In this document: one piece after another, positions 1 to 11,411 of the stretch | How positions within the stretch are numbered: position 1 is the first letter of the stretch | Layout of the letters: each line of letters opens with the position of its first letter | Origin: an uncultured Puniceicoccaceae bacterium | Lineage (GTDB): Bacteria; Verrucomicrobiota; Verrucomicrobiia; Opitutales; Coraliomargaritaceae | NCBI GenBank assembly: GCA_905479975.1 | Contig: CAJQOS010000052.1 | Span: forward strand, 1-51,220 | Reading direction: 5' to 3' | Length of the DNA stretch: 51,220 bases | Notes under the pieces: model-generated | The model's input: only the letters and a program-made list of their open reading frames with translations | Databases searched by the model: none | What the model was told of the DNA's origin: nothing | Made by a program: the position numbers and the translations under genes

Positions 1-27
1 AACACACAACAACTAACAATGAAAACC

Positions 28-46
28 AAGTCGCCCTAGGCGACTT
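28..46. other. Perfect 8-bp hairpin near the window edge
   Basis: The arms AAGTCGCC and GGCGACTT enclose a 3-nt loop (CTA). On the minus strand the hairpin is followed by GGTTTT, so it could end a leftward transcript or simply be a structured end of the element at the window start. No gene is visible in bases 1-131. Function is not established. Confidence 0.4.
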
Positions 47-131
47 AACGTCGGGCGCACTCAACTGCAACCGCACTAACTAATACAACATAAACAAGCA
101 TACTTAGAGAATCACTTCTCCACTGCTTTCA

Positions 132-449
132 GTGCACCTCAGGCGAACCTTGGATCGTAGTCGAGAGAACTGTCATCTAAGCACTTATTTGATCGTAGGG
201 ACGACTTGTAAGCGGTTCCGAAGGGATGAACTTGATGAATCACTAGGTGCACCCAAAATAGACGTATCTGGCCTACAATCTTGGCTGAGCATCAGCCAAG
301 CTGCCGAGTATCTTCGAGTTTCAACGAAGACGATTAGTCGATTGCGATCCCAAGGGGCACTCAAAAGCTACTACACGGGTTTGAGGCAGAGTTGTCCGAG
401 GTTCCGGCGAATCGACTTAGATCGGCTATTAGAATACACGGGTTCATAG
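132..449 (+). CDS. Excisionase-like helix-turn-helix protein
   Basis: The predicted protein is 105 aa. Its second half reads as a MerR/excisionase-type winged HTH: WLSISQAAEYLRVS, then TKTISRLRSQGALKSYY, then a conserved-looking RRIDLDRLLEY (about residues 49-102). Such proteins bind DNA and often act as recombination directionality factors or element regulators. The reading frame opens with GTG at 132, but the first 45 residues look less protein-like, so the true start may be further in or the gene may be truncated. It lies about 180 bp left of a tRNA-Gly 3' fragment, which suits the end of an integrated element. The HTH family is fairly sure; the excisionase role is inference from context. 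Confidence 0.55.
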   Translation: MHLRRTLDRSRENCHLSTYLIVGTTCKRFRRDELDESLGAPKIDVSGLQSWLSISQAAEYLRVSTKTISRLRSQGALKSYYTGLRQSCPRFRRIDLDRLLEYTGS

Positions 450-744
450 AGCTCCTACGATTAGACCTACCTTCCGCAGGAATTGACTATAACAATAGGA
501 TTTGCCACAAAAGCTCAGGCAATCCATTGTTAAATAGTAGAAGTCGTTCAGCTGAAGAGAGAAATTAGAAATAGCGATTTTTCTAGAGACTTTCTAGGGG
601 CATTGGCGTTTAGAGTGCATGTATAAGGCCTAAGCTCAGCCTTCCCAAGGTTGAGACGAGGGTTCGACTCCCTCCACCCGCACCATGCTTCGCTCTGCGA
701 GCTACGCATAGAGTCGCGACACCGATGGCCGCTTTTCGCAATGC
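450..744. other. Gene-free gap holding the tRNA-Gly fragment
   Basis: Apart from the tRNA-Gly 3' fragment at 631-685, I see no convincing gene, promoter or terminator here. The antisense reading frame across the gap simply translates the complement of the tRNA fragment. Confidence 0.6.
631..685 (+). pseudogene. 3' fragment of tRNA-Gly (anticodon CCC)
   Basis: The anticodon stem-loop (637-653, loop TTCCCAA, anticodon CCC at 644-646), T arm (658-674, stem GAGGG/CCCTC, loop TTCGACT), acceptor 3' strand (675-681, CACCCGC), discriminator A and an encoded CCA (683-685) are all present. The matching 5' acceptor strand GCGGGTG and a normal D arm are missing upstream, where tRNA similarity stops around 631. 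This is what a phage or island leaves at its far end after integrating into a tRNA 3' end, so the element should lie to the left, with the intact tRNA-Gly beyond the window. A plain decayed tRNA is the alternative. Confidence 0.75.
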
Positions 745-2748
745 TTAGAGTAGTGGTGCGATCACTAAGCTGACGATGGCCATGACATTGATCAAAATAT
801 TCATCGAGGGGCCGGAGGTGTCTTTGAAGGGGTCGCCCACCGTATCGCCGACCACGCAAGCACGGTGTGCGTCGGAGTTTTTGCCGCCGTAGTTGCCTTG
901 CTCGACATACTTTTTGGCATTGTCCCAGGCACCGCCGCTGTTGGCCATCATCAGGGCGAGTAGCACGCCGCTGAGGAGCGCGCCAACCAGTGCGCCACCG
1001 AGCGTCTCGGGGCCGAAGCCGAAACCGATTACGACCGGAGCCAAGATCGCGATGGCGGCAGGCAGGATCATCCGTTTGAGCGCGGCGTTGGTGGCTATGT
1101 CGATGCAACGATTGGAGTCAGGCTTGGCGTTGCCGTCGAGCAGCCCTGGAATCTCACGAAATTGTCGGCGGATTTCTGCAATCATTTCCTGAGCGGCGTC
1201 GCCTACGGCGTTCATTGTGATTGCGCTGACGAGGAAAGGGCACAGTCCGCCAAGAAAGACGCCGGTGAGCAGGCGTGGATCGGAAAGTAACAGTGCGAAA
1301 CCATCGTGGTTGGCGGTGATCACGTTGACGTAGGCCGCGATGATCGCGAGCGCCGCGAGCGCCGCGGCGCCGATGGCAAAGCCTTTGCCGATTGCGGCGG
1401 TGGTGTTGCCCACTTCGTCGAGTGAATCTGTGATCTCGCGAACCTCTTTACCCAGGCCAGCCATTTCGGCGATGCCGCCGGCATTGTCGGCGATGGGGCC
1501 ATACGCGTCGATGCTCATGGTTATGCCGATGGTGGCCAACATCCCAACTGCGGCGATGCCTACGCCATAGAGACCTGCGAGTGAGCTGGCGGCCAGTAGC
1601 ACGCTGGCCACCACCACAAGCGGTATTGCGACCGATTGTAGACCCACGGCGACGCCTCGAATCATCACCGTGGCGACTCCAGTCAGGCCGGCCTTGGCGA
1701 TCGATCGCATTGGCCGTCCGCCGGTATAGTATTCTGTCGATAGGCCGATCAGGATGCCACCGACAGAGCCGGATAGCACGCAGGCCCAGACTTTAAGCGA
1801 GACGCCCAAGCTGGCGACCACGCCGACTGCAGCGAGGATGAAAATAAGTGCCGCGCCGAGCGTGCCTGTGCGCAGTGCGCGGGCTGGATCTCTCGACGAA
1901 GATAACCAGACGATGGCGATTCCGGTGAACGAGCAAAGCAGGCCGACAGAGGCCAGAGCCAATGGAAGAAAGATGAGCGCGTGCGCATCGCCGCCGAGTT
2001 GATCGACTTTGGAGAAGGCGAGTGTTGCGGCGATGGCCATCGAGGCGATCATCGCATTACAGTAAGATTCAAAAAGGTCCGATCCCATCCCGGCGACGTC
2101 GCCCACGTTGTCGCCTACGTTATCGGCGATCACGCCGGGGTTACGTGGATCGTCCTCGGGGATGCCAGCTTCGACTTTGCCCACTAGGTCCGCACCGACA
2201 TCGGCCGCTTTGGTAAAGATACCGCCACCCACGCGGAAGAAAATCGCCACGAGCGAGCCGCCCATGGCGAATCCGTGAATGATATGAATGTCGTGTTCGC
2301 TGCTTCCGAAAAAGAGGAATAGGCTGCCGACCCCGATCAGACCCATGGAGGCGACGGTCAGCCCCATGATGGTGCCGCCGAAGAAAGCTGTGGTGAGTGC
2401 GCGTGCCGCGCCGTGCTCACTGGCGGCCAAAGCGGTGCGCACGTTCGCTTTGGTTGCGGTAAACATGCCGATCACGCCAGCCACCGACGAACAAAGCGCG
2501 CCGAAGAAAAAGGCGAGCGCCTCGTAAGGATCTTTGAAAATGAGTAAGCCGCCCACCAAAATGGTGAACCCGCCAAGGATTTTGAGTTCTCGGCGCATAA
2601 AGATCATGGCTCCTTGGTGAATTTGCTGGGCGATGTCAGCGACCGTGCCCTCGCCTCCGGATTGCTGCATGATTTTTTTGAAAACCAGTCCGGCGACCAT
2701 GAGTCCCGCCACACCGAGTAGCGGGACGAGTAGTTCAATTAGATTCAT
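745..2748 (-). CDS. hppA: K+-dependent membrane-bound pyrophosphatase
   Basis: This 667-aa polytopic membrane protein hydrolyses pyrophosphate and pumps H+ or Na+ across the inner membrane. The catalytic loop is intact: [13 protein letters not shown] at about 183-195, then the [20 protein letters not shown] stretch to about 217. A C-terminal segment carries GAWDNAKKY and the [15 protein letters not shown] motif. At about 445 the motif [10 protein letters not shown] has Ala where K+-independent enzymes have Lys, which marks the K+-stimulated subfamily. I cannot decide between H+ and Na+ from sequence by eye. Length is normal for the family. It lies 25 bp downstream of the 258-aa unknown protein on the same strand, so the two are probably co-transcribed. 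Confidence 0.95.
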   Translation of the reverse strand: MNLIELLVPLLGVAGLMVAGLVFKKIMQQSGGEGTVADIAQQIHQGAMIFMRRELKILGGFTILVGGLLIFKDPYEALAFFFGALCSSVAGVIGMFTATKANVRTALAASEHGAARALTTAFFGGTIMGLTVASMGLIGVGSLFLFFGSSEHDIHIIHGFAMGGSLVAIFFRVGGGIFTKAADVGADLVGKVEAGIPEDDPRNPGVIADNVGDNVGDVAGMGSDLFESYCNAMIASMAIAATLAFSKVDQLGGDAHALIFLPLALASVGLLCSFTGIAIVWLSSSRDPARALRTGTLGAALIFILAAVGVVASLGVSLKVWACVLSGSVGGILIGLSTEYYTGGRPMRSIAKAGLTGVATVMIRGVAVGLQSVAIPLVVVASVLLAASSLAGLYGVGIAAVGMLATIGITMSIDAYGPIADNAGGIAEMAGLGKEVREITDSLDEVGNTTAAIGKGFAIGAAALAALAIIAAYVNVITANHDGFALLLSDPRLLTGVFLGGLCPFLVSAITMNAVGDAAQEMIAEIRRQFREIPGLLDGNAKPDSNRCIDIATNAALKRMILPAAIAILAPVVIGFGFGPETLGGALVGALLSGVLLALMMANSGGAWDNAKKYVEQGNYGGKNSDAHRACVVGDTVGDPFKDTSGPSMNILINVMAIVSLVIAPLL

Positions 2749-2773
2749 ATAAATGGGGGAGTGGTTCGGGGGA

Positions 2774-3550
2774 TTAGTAGCGCTCTATTTTAGTCGCTGA
2801 GTTCCACCAGCGATTATGTTCTCCTAAGAGGGAGTCTTCATCGGGCATGGGGTAGTAGAGAAACGCATCACAGTCCCCGATGTAGAATCCGCGATCCACC
2901 ATGTAGAAAATGATATCCGGGCGCATGCCTCGACGCTCGATTTTGGTCATCTTGTCGGGCTTTGCATTCAATGACGCGAGGCAGCTCCTCAGGTGATCGA
3001 TGGAGGGATAGGGGATGTTGCCTGCTTCACCATACTCGGGGTCTTCGGCGAGGGTGCCGAGTTTCATGTCGGAAAATACGACCTTTGGCATGTAGAGCGG
3101 GTTGTTCTCGCTCGTCACATATTGGCAAAAATCTTTCGGTTCCAGCTTACTGACGACCCGAGGGCTGACTGGGCAGATCTCTTGGTAGAGGAAGCGCGAC
3201 TGCTCGCTGCGCGGGCTGTATTGCGCTTGCTTGAGTGTCAGCACGACCCCGTCTCTGGTCGCTAGATGAAGGTCACCCATGGCACTGAGCGGGATCCGTT
3301 CCAGAGCGCGGTAAATCGAAATGTAGGCGGAGCGCCTTGGTATCCCATTGTCGTGTGGCACGCAGCGCTTTCGAGCGACGTCCATTTGTAGGCCTTCGAT
3401 GTCGATGTTTGGATCGATTTCGACGAAGATGGCGTGCGAGCTGGATTGTTTCTTATCACCGATGGCGAGATACTTTCCGAATTGCTGCGGTGACAGCATG
3501 GAAAAGATCAACGCCTCTGGGGTGAACGAGAGGTAGAGGTGCTTGGACAT
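2774..3550 (-). CDS. Conserved-looking protein of unknown function
   Basis: The predicted protein is 258 aa, soluble, with no signal peptide or membrane segment. I do not recognise the family. It is Cys- and Tyr-rich in places and ends with an aromatic, acidic segment containing FYIGDCDAFLYYPMPDED. The ATG at 3548-3550 is the only sensible start. Codon use matches the GC-rich neighbours, so it looks like a real core gene rather than a shadow. It lies 25 bp upstream of hppA on the same strand and probably shares its transcript, but nothing in the sequence ties it to pyrophosphate metabolism. Confidence 0.7.
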   Translation of the reverse strand: MSKHLYLSFTPEALIFSMLSPQQFGKYLAIGDKKQSSSHAIFVEIDPNIDIEGLQMDVARKRCVPHDNGIPRRSAYISIYRALERIPLSAMGDLHLATRDGVVLTLKQAQYSPRSEQSRFLYQEICPVSPRVVSKLEPKDFCQYVTSENNPLYMPKVVFSDMKLGTLAEDPEYGEAGNIPYPSIDHLRSCLASLNAKPDKMTKIERRGMRPDIIFYMVDRGFYIGDCDAFLYYPMPDEDSLLGEHNRWWNSATKIERY

Positions 3551-3807
3551 GGCAGTTGGTTTGCGTTTCGAAGCGGTCGGGGAAATCGTCGAGTGGGGTT
3601 CCTCGAATTAAATATAAATAAGGCGTAAGATCATTGTTTTGGCAAATCTGAGAGGCAGGTTTCTGTCTCGTGAGTTTCTGGATACGGGTGTGCCTCATTC
3701 GGTGTTAGTATGTGTGTCTGGACGTCAGTCGGGCTGCATTAATCAGAATCTAGATGTAGGTGGCGTTGGTCACTTGCTTTTTTCCTAGAATCGAGGAGTC
3801 TTCGGGC

Positions 3808-5385
3808 ATGATCGCGATTCTCATTACTGTAGCATTTATTTGCGGCCTGCTTGCTCGATTGATTGGTCTGCCCCCGCTGATTGGTTTTCTTGCTGCGGGA
3901 TTTATTATGCGAGCGGCAGGGGTGGATGCATTTCCTGATATTGGAAAGCTTGGCGATTTTGGCGTGACCTTGCTGCTGTTCACGATCGGCTTGAAGCTGA
4001 AGGTGAAGGATCTGGTCAAGTCAGAGGTGTGGGCCGGCACGTCGCTGCACATGTTGACGACGGTTCTTCTTTTCGCGGTGTTTCTTTATGCGGGCAAGCT
4101 CCTCGGGTTGCCGATCCTAAGTGAATTAACTCCGATGACCTGCGTGCTGGCGGGGTTTGCTTTGAGCTTTTCGAGCACTGTGTTTGCGGTGAAGTCGCTC
4201 GAAGATAAGGCCGAACTCGCGGCGCTACATGGCACGATCGCCATCGCGATGTTGATCATGCAGGACATTATCGCGGTGGTCTTTCTTGCGGTCTCAACGG
4301 GCAAGGTGCCGACGGTGTGGGCATTGACCTTAGTGCTGCTGATCCCGCTGCGTTATGTGATCGGTAAGATTCTCGACCACACCGGGCATGGTGAGTTGTT
4401 AATCCTGCTGGGGTTCTTTTTGTCGCTCGGTATCTATGGTTGGTTTGATGCGGTCGGGGTGAAGGGAGATCTCGGTGCGATCATTCTTGGGATGATGCTG
4501 GCGAGCCACCCTAAGTCGCATGAGCTCTCTAAGACTTTGTTCGGGTTTAAGGATGTCTTTCTCGTTGCGTTCTTCCTCTCGATTGGTCTCGCCGCAGATT
4601 TGACGATGAACGCCGTGGGAATTGCGCTGCTGCTGATGATTCCGTTGGTCGTGAAGGTGGCGCTGTATGCGTTCACGTTGATGCGGTTCCACTTGCGCCC
4701 ACGCTCTGCGATTCTCACTTCGCTGGCGCTCGCGAATTATTCTGAATTCGGACTCATTGTCGGTAGTATTGCGGTGGCGAATGGTTGGCTTGGTAGTGAA
4801 TGGTTGGTCATCATTGCAGTCGCGGTGGCAGTGAGTTTTGTGATCGCATCGCCGCTCAACAAGAAGGCGAATTTGATCGCAGATAAAGCGCAGTCGCTGT
4901 TGCAGCGTTTTGAGACCAGTCGCTTTCACGAAGCGGAGAAGCCGATTGATTTGTCAGGAGTGAATGTGGTGATCTTCGGCGTTGGTCGAGTTGGACGCGG
5001 TGCGTATGACTACTATACCGAACACACCGATATAAAGGTGTGCGGGTTTGATTCTAATCCAGAGGTGGTTGCTAAGAATGTCGAAGCCGGGCGGCTGGTG
5101 TATCATGGTGATGGCACTGATATAAACCTACTGCATCGCGTTGATCATCGCGATCAGGTGCGCCTGGTATTGTTGGCGATGGCGGATCACCGAGCCAATT
5201 TATCGGTCGCGCGAGCCATCGATTCCCGAGGCTCAGGCGTGAAGGTTTCAGCAACTGCGAAGCACGCTGATGAAGAGGCCGAGTTAAAAGCACTCGGTGT
5301 GGATGCGGTGTATAATTTTCATGCCGGTGCCGGTGCCGGTTTTGCCAGTAACTCCAACTTGTTGCTAGAGCCTGAGTGTCGTTGA
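3808..5385 (+). CDS. CPA2-family cation:proton antiporter with RCK/TrkA-N domain
   Basis: The protein is 525 aa. Residues 1 to about 370 form the hydrophobic Na+/H+-exchanger core, opening with MIAILITVAFICGLLARLIG. After a short linker, a cytoplasmic Rossmann domain begins with VVIFGVGRVGRG (the NAD(H)-binding GxGxxG) and continues through the HGDGTD and VLLAMADHRANL elements of TrkA-N. This is the KefB/KefC-RosB architecture, used for K+ or Na+ efflux in exchange for protons, gated by nucleotide or ligand binding. I chose the ATG at 3808 because GAGGAG (3793-3798) is well spaced before it; a GTG at 3760 would add 16 unlikely residues. The exact cation is unknown. It is convergent with metY. 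Confidence 0.88.
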   Translation: MIAILITVAFICGLLARLIGLPPLIGFLAAGFIMRAAGVDAFPDIGKLGDFGVTLLLFTIGLKLKVKDLVKSEVWAGTSLHMLTTVLLFAVFLYAGKLLGLPILSELTPMTCVLAGFALSFSSTVFAVKSLEDKAELAALHGTIAIAMLIMQDIIAVVFLAVSTGKVPTVWALTLVLLIPLRYVIGKILDHTGHGELLILLGFFLSLGIYGWFDAVGVKGDLGAIILGMMLASHPKSHELSKTLFGFKDVFLVAFFLSIGLAADLTMNAVGIALLLMIPLVVKVALYAFTLMRFHLRPRSAILTSLALANYSEFGLIVGSIAVANGWLGSEWLVIIAVAVAVSFVIASPLNKKANLIADKAQSLLQRFETSRFHEAEKPIDLSGVNVVIFGVGRVGRGAYDYYTEHTDIKVCGFDSNPEVVAKNVEAGRLVYHGDGTDINLLHRVDHRDQVRLVLLAMADHRANLSVARAIDSRGSGVKVSATAKHADEEAELKALGVDAVYNFHAGAGAGFASNSNLLLEPECR

Positions 5386-5412
5386 GCGCGTCGGCGCTCC
5401 CAGGTTCTCCGC

Positions 5413-6716
<1,304 letters not shown>

Positions 6717-6720
<4 letters not shown>

Positions 6721-8348
6721 AAGTGTTCTTGAGTTTTAGTTTTACGTTCTCTGGTTTTGGTGGCGTCCCAACTGAGGCCCGTTTTGTCTAAGAAGCGTGC
6801 TGCTTCTTCTAGGAATTCATTGTCTGGGTGTGTTTCGCGGAGGATACGTTTGTATTCGCGTAGCGCGTTGGTGCGTTGTCCTTCTGCGACAAAAATGCGG
6901 GCGAGTTGCTTGCGTTTATCGATGAGATCCGGGCGTTTATCGAGGATGGTCTCGAGCATGGTGATCAGTTGACTGTTGGTGAACAGCGGGTCTTCGAATT
7001 CTTCAATATGATCGATCAGTGCGGCTTGGGGCTGCCATGCATTTGGCCAGCGTTCTGACATGGCCGTCCACATGCGGGCGGGCTCTGCAATTGAGTAGGC
7101 AAAGCTTCCGGTGATGGCGATTTCAATGAAGAGTAATAATGAGCATGCCATGACCCAGAGTGATTTGCCCGCGACCCCCATGTTGTAGATGAGACGACCC
7201 AATGCGGTGATCACCAGTGCGAGAATCATTGGCAGGGCGACGTAGAGGTAATGATCTTCGTGGGCGAGTTTGCCGTCGATGAACTGTCCATCCTGACTGG
7301 TGCCGAATGCGATGAGTAACAGGTAAGCGCAGAGGCCGAGTAGGATCGCTCGGCTCCACGCTTTTCTGATATTGAAAGCGATGAGAATGAAGAAGGGCAC
7401 GAAGAGCAGGAAGGGGAGCAGGCTCATTTGAGCGCCGATCTGATAGTTCGCGCCTGTGTCGAATCGGTGAAAGAGGGCGGAGTTAATCGGGACCAGCGCT
7501 TGCCGGGAAAAGTGAGCCATGTTTTGTCCTGCATGGTTGAGGCGGTCTGTGGTGCTGAGTGCTTCGGCTGTCTCGGTGCTGCCGCCGCCTGAGTTGATCC
7601 ACACCGCGAGAAAGAGGCAGAGGCAGAGCAGTGGCAGCACACGGTTAAAGGATTGGACGTGTATATGTCGTTCCTGATTGAGAATGACGAGAGCCAGAAT
7701 GAGCGGGATGGAAAATGCGGCTGGGTGTATCAAGCAGGCGATGACTGTGAGTAGGATGGTCGCGGTGTAATCGCGTGCATTTCGATTACGACTGTCGAAG
7801 AAGAGCGCGCTTAATATGAAGATTAAACCGACGATTTCGCTGCGGTAGCCTGCCCAGAAGAGTGTCTGTATGGTGGCCGGGTGTAGCGCAAATATCAGAG
7901 CGGCTGAAAATGCGGCGGGAAATTTGAGCGTCTCTAGATTTTTGAGGAGGAGGATGGCTGCGAAAATATGCAGCAGGATATTGATGCCACGATGGACTGC
8001 GGGTGCGGGGAGTGGGATGGTTTGCTCCAGGAAATAACTGGTGATGGTGATCGGGTCGTTTTGACGAATGCTGTCGAGCGTCCATGCCTGTTGCCAGCTT
8101 TCCATCGACTGAAAGGGACTGCGTTCGACGGAGTCGTAGTCGGACCAGAGCACGTCAGAGTTGAGAAGCGGGCTGAATATGAGGATCACCAGCACGATCA
8201 GTGCGAAATAGGCACGCAGTCGGGCGCGTGGTGGCGCATCGGCACTGCTCCGTTTTCGGCGTTTGCGGGGCGCCTCGTTTTTGGAGGGCGGGACGATTAG
8301 GCTTCCCGTGCGCGGCGTGCGCTTTTCTGTGGTTTGCGGCTCGGACAT
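6717..8348 (-). CDS. TMTC-like multi-pass membrane protein with C-terminal TPR-like tail
   Basis: The 543-aa protein has a basic cytoplasmic N-terminus (PRKRRKRSS), a first membrane helix at about 55-73, and then many hydrophobic helices. A periplasmic loop with [14 protein letters not shown] and the segment [20 protein letters not shown] resemble the TMTC/protein O-mannosyltransferase-like GT-C group, whose bacterial members usually carry TPRs. The last 100 residues are soluble and helical, TPR-like. The start at 8348 is supported by TAATG overlap with the DUF192 gene; the stop overlaps the metY start. The likely role is transfer of sugar from a lipid donor to protein or glycan, but activity is inferred only. 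Confidence 0.65.
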
Positions 8349-8866
8349 TAGTGCGCGGGCTGGAGTTGGTAATTGGAGGGGGATTTTCCGCGGCGCTTGA
8401 TGGCTTGTGTCAAGGCGTTGAGGTCGATCTGTGCGCCGGGAGTGATATTGTTTCGAGTGAACCAACCACGGTTGGTCTCTATCGCGATGAGCACTTTTTG
8501 ACTGCGGGAGGGCACCGAATTCTCGTCGTAAGGGTAGAGCGAGTGTATCTCTAGTAAACGCCCGCTGGCATCGAAGTAGCCGATGTCCAGTGGGATGCGG
8601 GTATTACGCATCCAGAAGGCGCGTGGCTCGGGTTGCTTGAATAAAAAAAGCATGCCGTGGTCTGTGGGCATCGAGTCGCGGTGCATTAGCCCTTTGCTTT
8701 GCTCGCTTTGTATGAGTGCGAGCTGGAGTTGCAGTGAGGTGCCGTCGATCGAAATCGGGTAATAGGTGTCGCTGGGTTCCGGTGCGGCGGTGGGCTCTTG
8801 CGGGGCGCAGGCGCCGAGTAGCAGGATGAGAGCGAGGGTAAAAACGGTATGGTGGCGGTGTTTCAT
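8348..8866 (-). CDS. DUF192 family lipoprotein
   Basis: The 172-aa protein begins with a lipoprotein signal peptide ending in the lipobox LLGAC (Cys at about residue 20). A complete DUF192 domain follows, with SKGLMHRDSMPTDHGMLFLF, the conserved AFWMRNTRIPLDIGYFD, and a closing VLIAIETNRGWFTRNNI. DUF192 proteins are small periplasmic or exported beta-barrel-like proteins of uncertain function. It is the first gene of a translationally coupled trio (stop TAA overlaps the next ATG), so it is likely co-expressed with the TMTC-like protein and MetY. Family assignment is strong; function is unknown. Confidence 0.88.
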   Translation of the reverse strand: MKHRHHTVFTLALILLLGACAPQEPTAAPEPSDTYYPISIDGTSLQLQLALIQSEQSKGLMHRDSMPTDHGMLFLFKQPEPRAFWMRNTRIPLDIGYFDASGRLLEIHSLYPYDENSVPSRSQKVLIAIETNRGWFTRNNITPGAQIDLNALTQAIKRRGKSPSNYQLQPAH

Positions 8867-8939
8867 AGTTGCTCAGAGGTAAAGTCAGAGCGTGACAGGT
8901 CGGGTGTGATACAGAAGAGTCATAACTCAATTATTTGTA

Positions 8940-10085
8940 ATGAAAAGTAAATCCTCAGTTATCCGTATTCTCTATGCTGCTTCGGAGCAGTCTGCCGACA
9001 TTTATTACCTGACAAGAGTCTTTGTGCCAGACGCTTTCTTGTGCTTTGTCGTGGGGAACCGCTCGACGGCAGTGGTCAGCCGGTTGGAGTATAGTCGTGT
9101 GCGGGCGCAGTCGAACTGTGATGAAGTGCTGCTACTGGAGACCGTGCAGGAGCAGGTGGCGAAGGCCTTCAAGGTCGAGCGATCGGCGGTGGGGCCGGCT
9201 GAGATGATGCGCTATTTCGCAAAGTTAAATAAGGCGCGCGAACTGGAGGTGCCTCAGAGCTTCCCCTCGGTTTATTATGAGAAGTTGCTGGAAGCTGGTA
9301 TGCAGGTGCGGGTTGGTGCAGAGCCATTTTTTCCGGCTCGTGAGCTGAAGGACGATGACGAGGCAAAGGCTCTGATACAGGGCAATGCGGCGAGCGCGGC
9401 AGGTCTTCGCGCGGCGGAGAGAGTGTTACGCGCGTCGAAGATCGTCGGTAAACGTCTCAAATACGAAGGCCGCACGCTGACGTCTGAATGGCTACGCATG
9501 CTGATCGACCAAGCCTGCCTTGCGAAGGGGGCAGTGGCGCAGAATACGATCGTGGCCGGCGGCAAGCAGGGGTGCGATCCGCACGAAGGTGGGCATGGGC
9601 CGCTCAAACCGAATGAGTTGATCATCGTCGATGTATTCCCACGCGTGCAAGCGACAGGTTATCATGGAGATATGACGCGCACGTTCCTGAAGGGACGAGC
9701 GAATGATGCGCAGCGTGCACTCGTGAGCGCTGTGCGTGATGCGCAACTCGCGGCGCTGGCGAAGGTCAAGTCAGGTGTGAGTGGTGGTGCGGTGCATGGT
9801 GCCGCGGTTCAGGTTTTTGAGGAGCGAGGTTTTGTGACTGAGCGTCGTGGCGAATGTTTTGTGGGCTTTATCCACTCGACGGGGCATGGCCTCGGCTTAG
9901 AGGTGCATGAGGCTCCGCGTGTTTCGCCGGGGGCTGGACGTTTGCGCAAGGGGCATGTCATCACGATTGAGCCCGGTTTGTATTATCCCGAAATCGGTGG
10001 CTGCCGCATCGAAGATGTGGTGCGCGTGAGGAAGGAGGGCAGTGAAATGCTCTCGTCCATGCACTATAAGTGGGAGCTGCGATAG
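8940..10085 (+). CDS. M24 family metallopeptidase (Xaa-Pro aminopeptidase type)
   Basis: The 381-aa protein has the pita-bread fold ligands in order: Asp in LIIVDVFPRV and in HGDMTRTFLKG, His in the FIHSTGHGLGLEVHEAP motif, Glu in VITIEPGLYYPEIGG, and the last Glu in CRIEDVV. These bind two metal ions in aminopeptidase P, prolidase and methionine aminopeptidase. The N-terminal ~150 residues are a creatinase-like domain. No signal peptide is seen, so it should act in the cytoplasm on peptides with a proline at position two. It is divergent from the DUF192 operon, with a 73-bp shared upstream region. Confidence 0.88.
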   Translation: MKSKSSVIRILYAASEQSADIYYLTRVFVPDAFLCFVVGNRSTAVVSRLEYSRVRAQSNCDEVLLLETVQEQVAKAFKVERSAVGPAEMMRYFAKLNKARELEVPQSFPSVYYEKLLEAGMQVRVGAEPFFPARELKDDDEAKALIQGNAASAAGLRAAERVLRASKIVGKRLKYEGRTLTSEWLRMLIDQACLAKGAVAQNTIVAGGKQGCDPHEGGHGPLKPNELIIVDVFPRVQATGYHGDMTRTFLKGRANDAQRALVSAVRDAQLAALAKVKSGVSGGAVHGAAVQVFEERGFVTERRGECFVGFIHSTGHGLGLEVHEAPRVSPGAGRLRKGHVITIEPGLYYPEIGGCRIEDVVRVRKEGSEMLSSMHYKWELR

Positions 10086-10286
<201 letters not shown>

Positions 10287-11381
10287 CTACGAGTGATGCG
10301 TTGCTTCTTCGTCGGTCAGTTCGTCGAGTGTCGGTAGGCACTTTTTAAACGCCTCTTTGTTGGAGGCTTTCATGTAGGCTTCTTCGGGCGAGATGTTGCC
10401 TGCATTTAGTTGTGCGGCGATGGAGTTATCCATCAGACGCATGCCTTGAGCGCTGCTGCTTTCGATGATGCCGCGGATTTCGCTGGTCTTGCCGCTGCGG
10501 ATGGTGTTGGGCAGGGCATCGTGTTGGAGGAGAATCTCGTGCACTGCGACGCGACCGGAGGGTTGCTTCTTGCAAAGTAGTTGAGACACGACGCAGGTGA
10601 GGCAACCGGCTAGCAGCACGCGGATCTGCGCTTGTTCCTCGGCGGGAAAGGCGTCGATGATGCGGTCAATCGTCTTGGGCGCATTATTAGTGTGCAGTGT
10701 GCCGAATACCAGCATGCCCATCGAAGCGCAACTCAGCGCGAGCTTGATCGTCTCCAGTTCGCGCATCTCACCGACGAGGACGATGTCCGGATCGGCGCGC
10801 ATGGCTCCACGCAGTGCATTGGAAAATGAGTGGCTGTGCTCGCCGACTTCGCGGTGGACGATGACGCTGCGCTTTTGCGGGTGCACGAACTCGATCGGAT
10901 CTTCGACAGTGATGATGTGCTTCTGAAAGTTCTCGTTGATGTAATCAATCATCGCGGCGAGCGTGGTCGACTTACCGCTGCCAGTTGGGCCGGTGACTAA
11001 TATCAGCCCCTCTTTGTAGCAGCAGACGTCTTTGAGCACTTCGGGTAACTGCAAGGTGTCGAATGAGAGAATCTCGGCGGGGATTTGCCGAAAGACGGCT
11101 GCTTGCCCCCAGTGGTTGTAGAAAAAACTGCCGCGGAATCGTGCCACTCCGGGGATCTCGTGGGCGAGATCCAGGTCGTGCGTCTGTAGGAATTCTTCCC
11201 AACGTGCGGGGCGTGTGATGCTTTGTAGCAACTCTGCCATTTTAGTGGCGGTGATGATTTCGTCGCTGAGCGGAATGATGCGTCCGGAGGTTCGGATCTT
11301 TGGCTCAGAGCCGACCGATAGGTGCAGGTCGGAGCCGTCTTGCTCAAGCATCTGCTTCAGGTAGGAGTCGAGTGATGTCAT
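10287..11381 (-). CDS. pilT: Type IV pilus retraction ATPase PilT
   Basis: The 364-aa protein is a full-length PilT-type secretion ATPase. The N-terminal domain has the SDLHLSVGSEPKIR signature. The core carries Walker A GPTGSGKSTT (about 128-137), the Asp box with VEDPIEFVH, Walker B DPDIVLVGEMRE and the His box FGTLHTNN. It should power pilus retraction at the inner-membrane base of the pilus. The C-terminal part is a little longer than typical PilT and ends in TDEEATHHS. It lies 30 bp downstream of a second PilT-family gene, as in pilT/pilU tandems. Assignment as PilT rather than PilU is by overall look only. Confidence 0.88.
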   Translation of the reverse strand: MTSLDSYLKQMLEQDGSDLHLSVGSEPKIRTSGRIIPLSDEIITATKMAELLQSITRPARWEEFLQTHDLDLAHEIPGVARFRGSFFYNHWGQAAVFRQIPAEILSFDTLQLPEVLKDVCCYKEGLILVTGPTGSGKSTTLAAMIDYINENFQKHIITVEDPIEFVHPQKRSVIVHREVGEHSHSFSNALRGAMRADPDIVLVGEMRELETIKLALSCASMGMLVFGTLHTNNAPKTIDRIIDAFPAEEQAQIRVLLAGCLTCVVSQLLCKKQPSGRVAVHEILLQHDALPNTIRSGKTSEIRGIIESSSAQGMRLMDNSIAAQLNAGNISPEEAYMKASNKEAFKKCLPTLDELTDEEATHHS

Positions 11382-11411
11382 CGTATACGGGGCTTCGTTT
11401 GAGAGCTGTGT

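Noticed and set aside
548..1108. 186-codon minus-strand reading frame over the tRNA-Gly fragment
   Set aside because: It is the antisense of the tRNA fragment (GWRESNPRLNLGK is a familiar tRNA-derived false translation) joined to an out-of-frame shadow of hppA.
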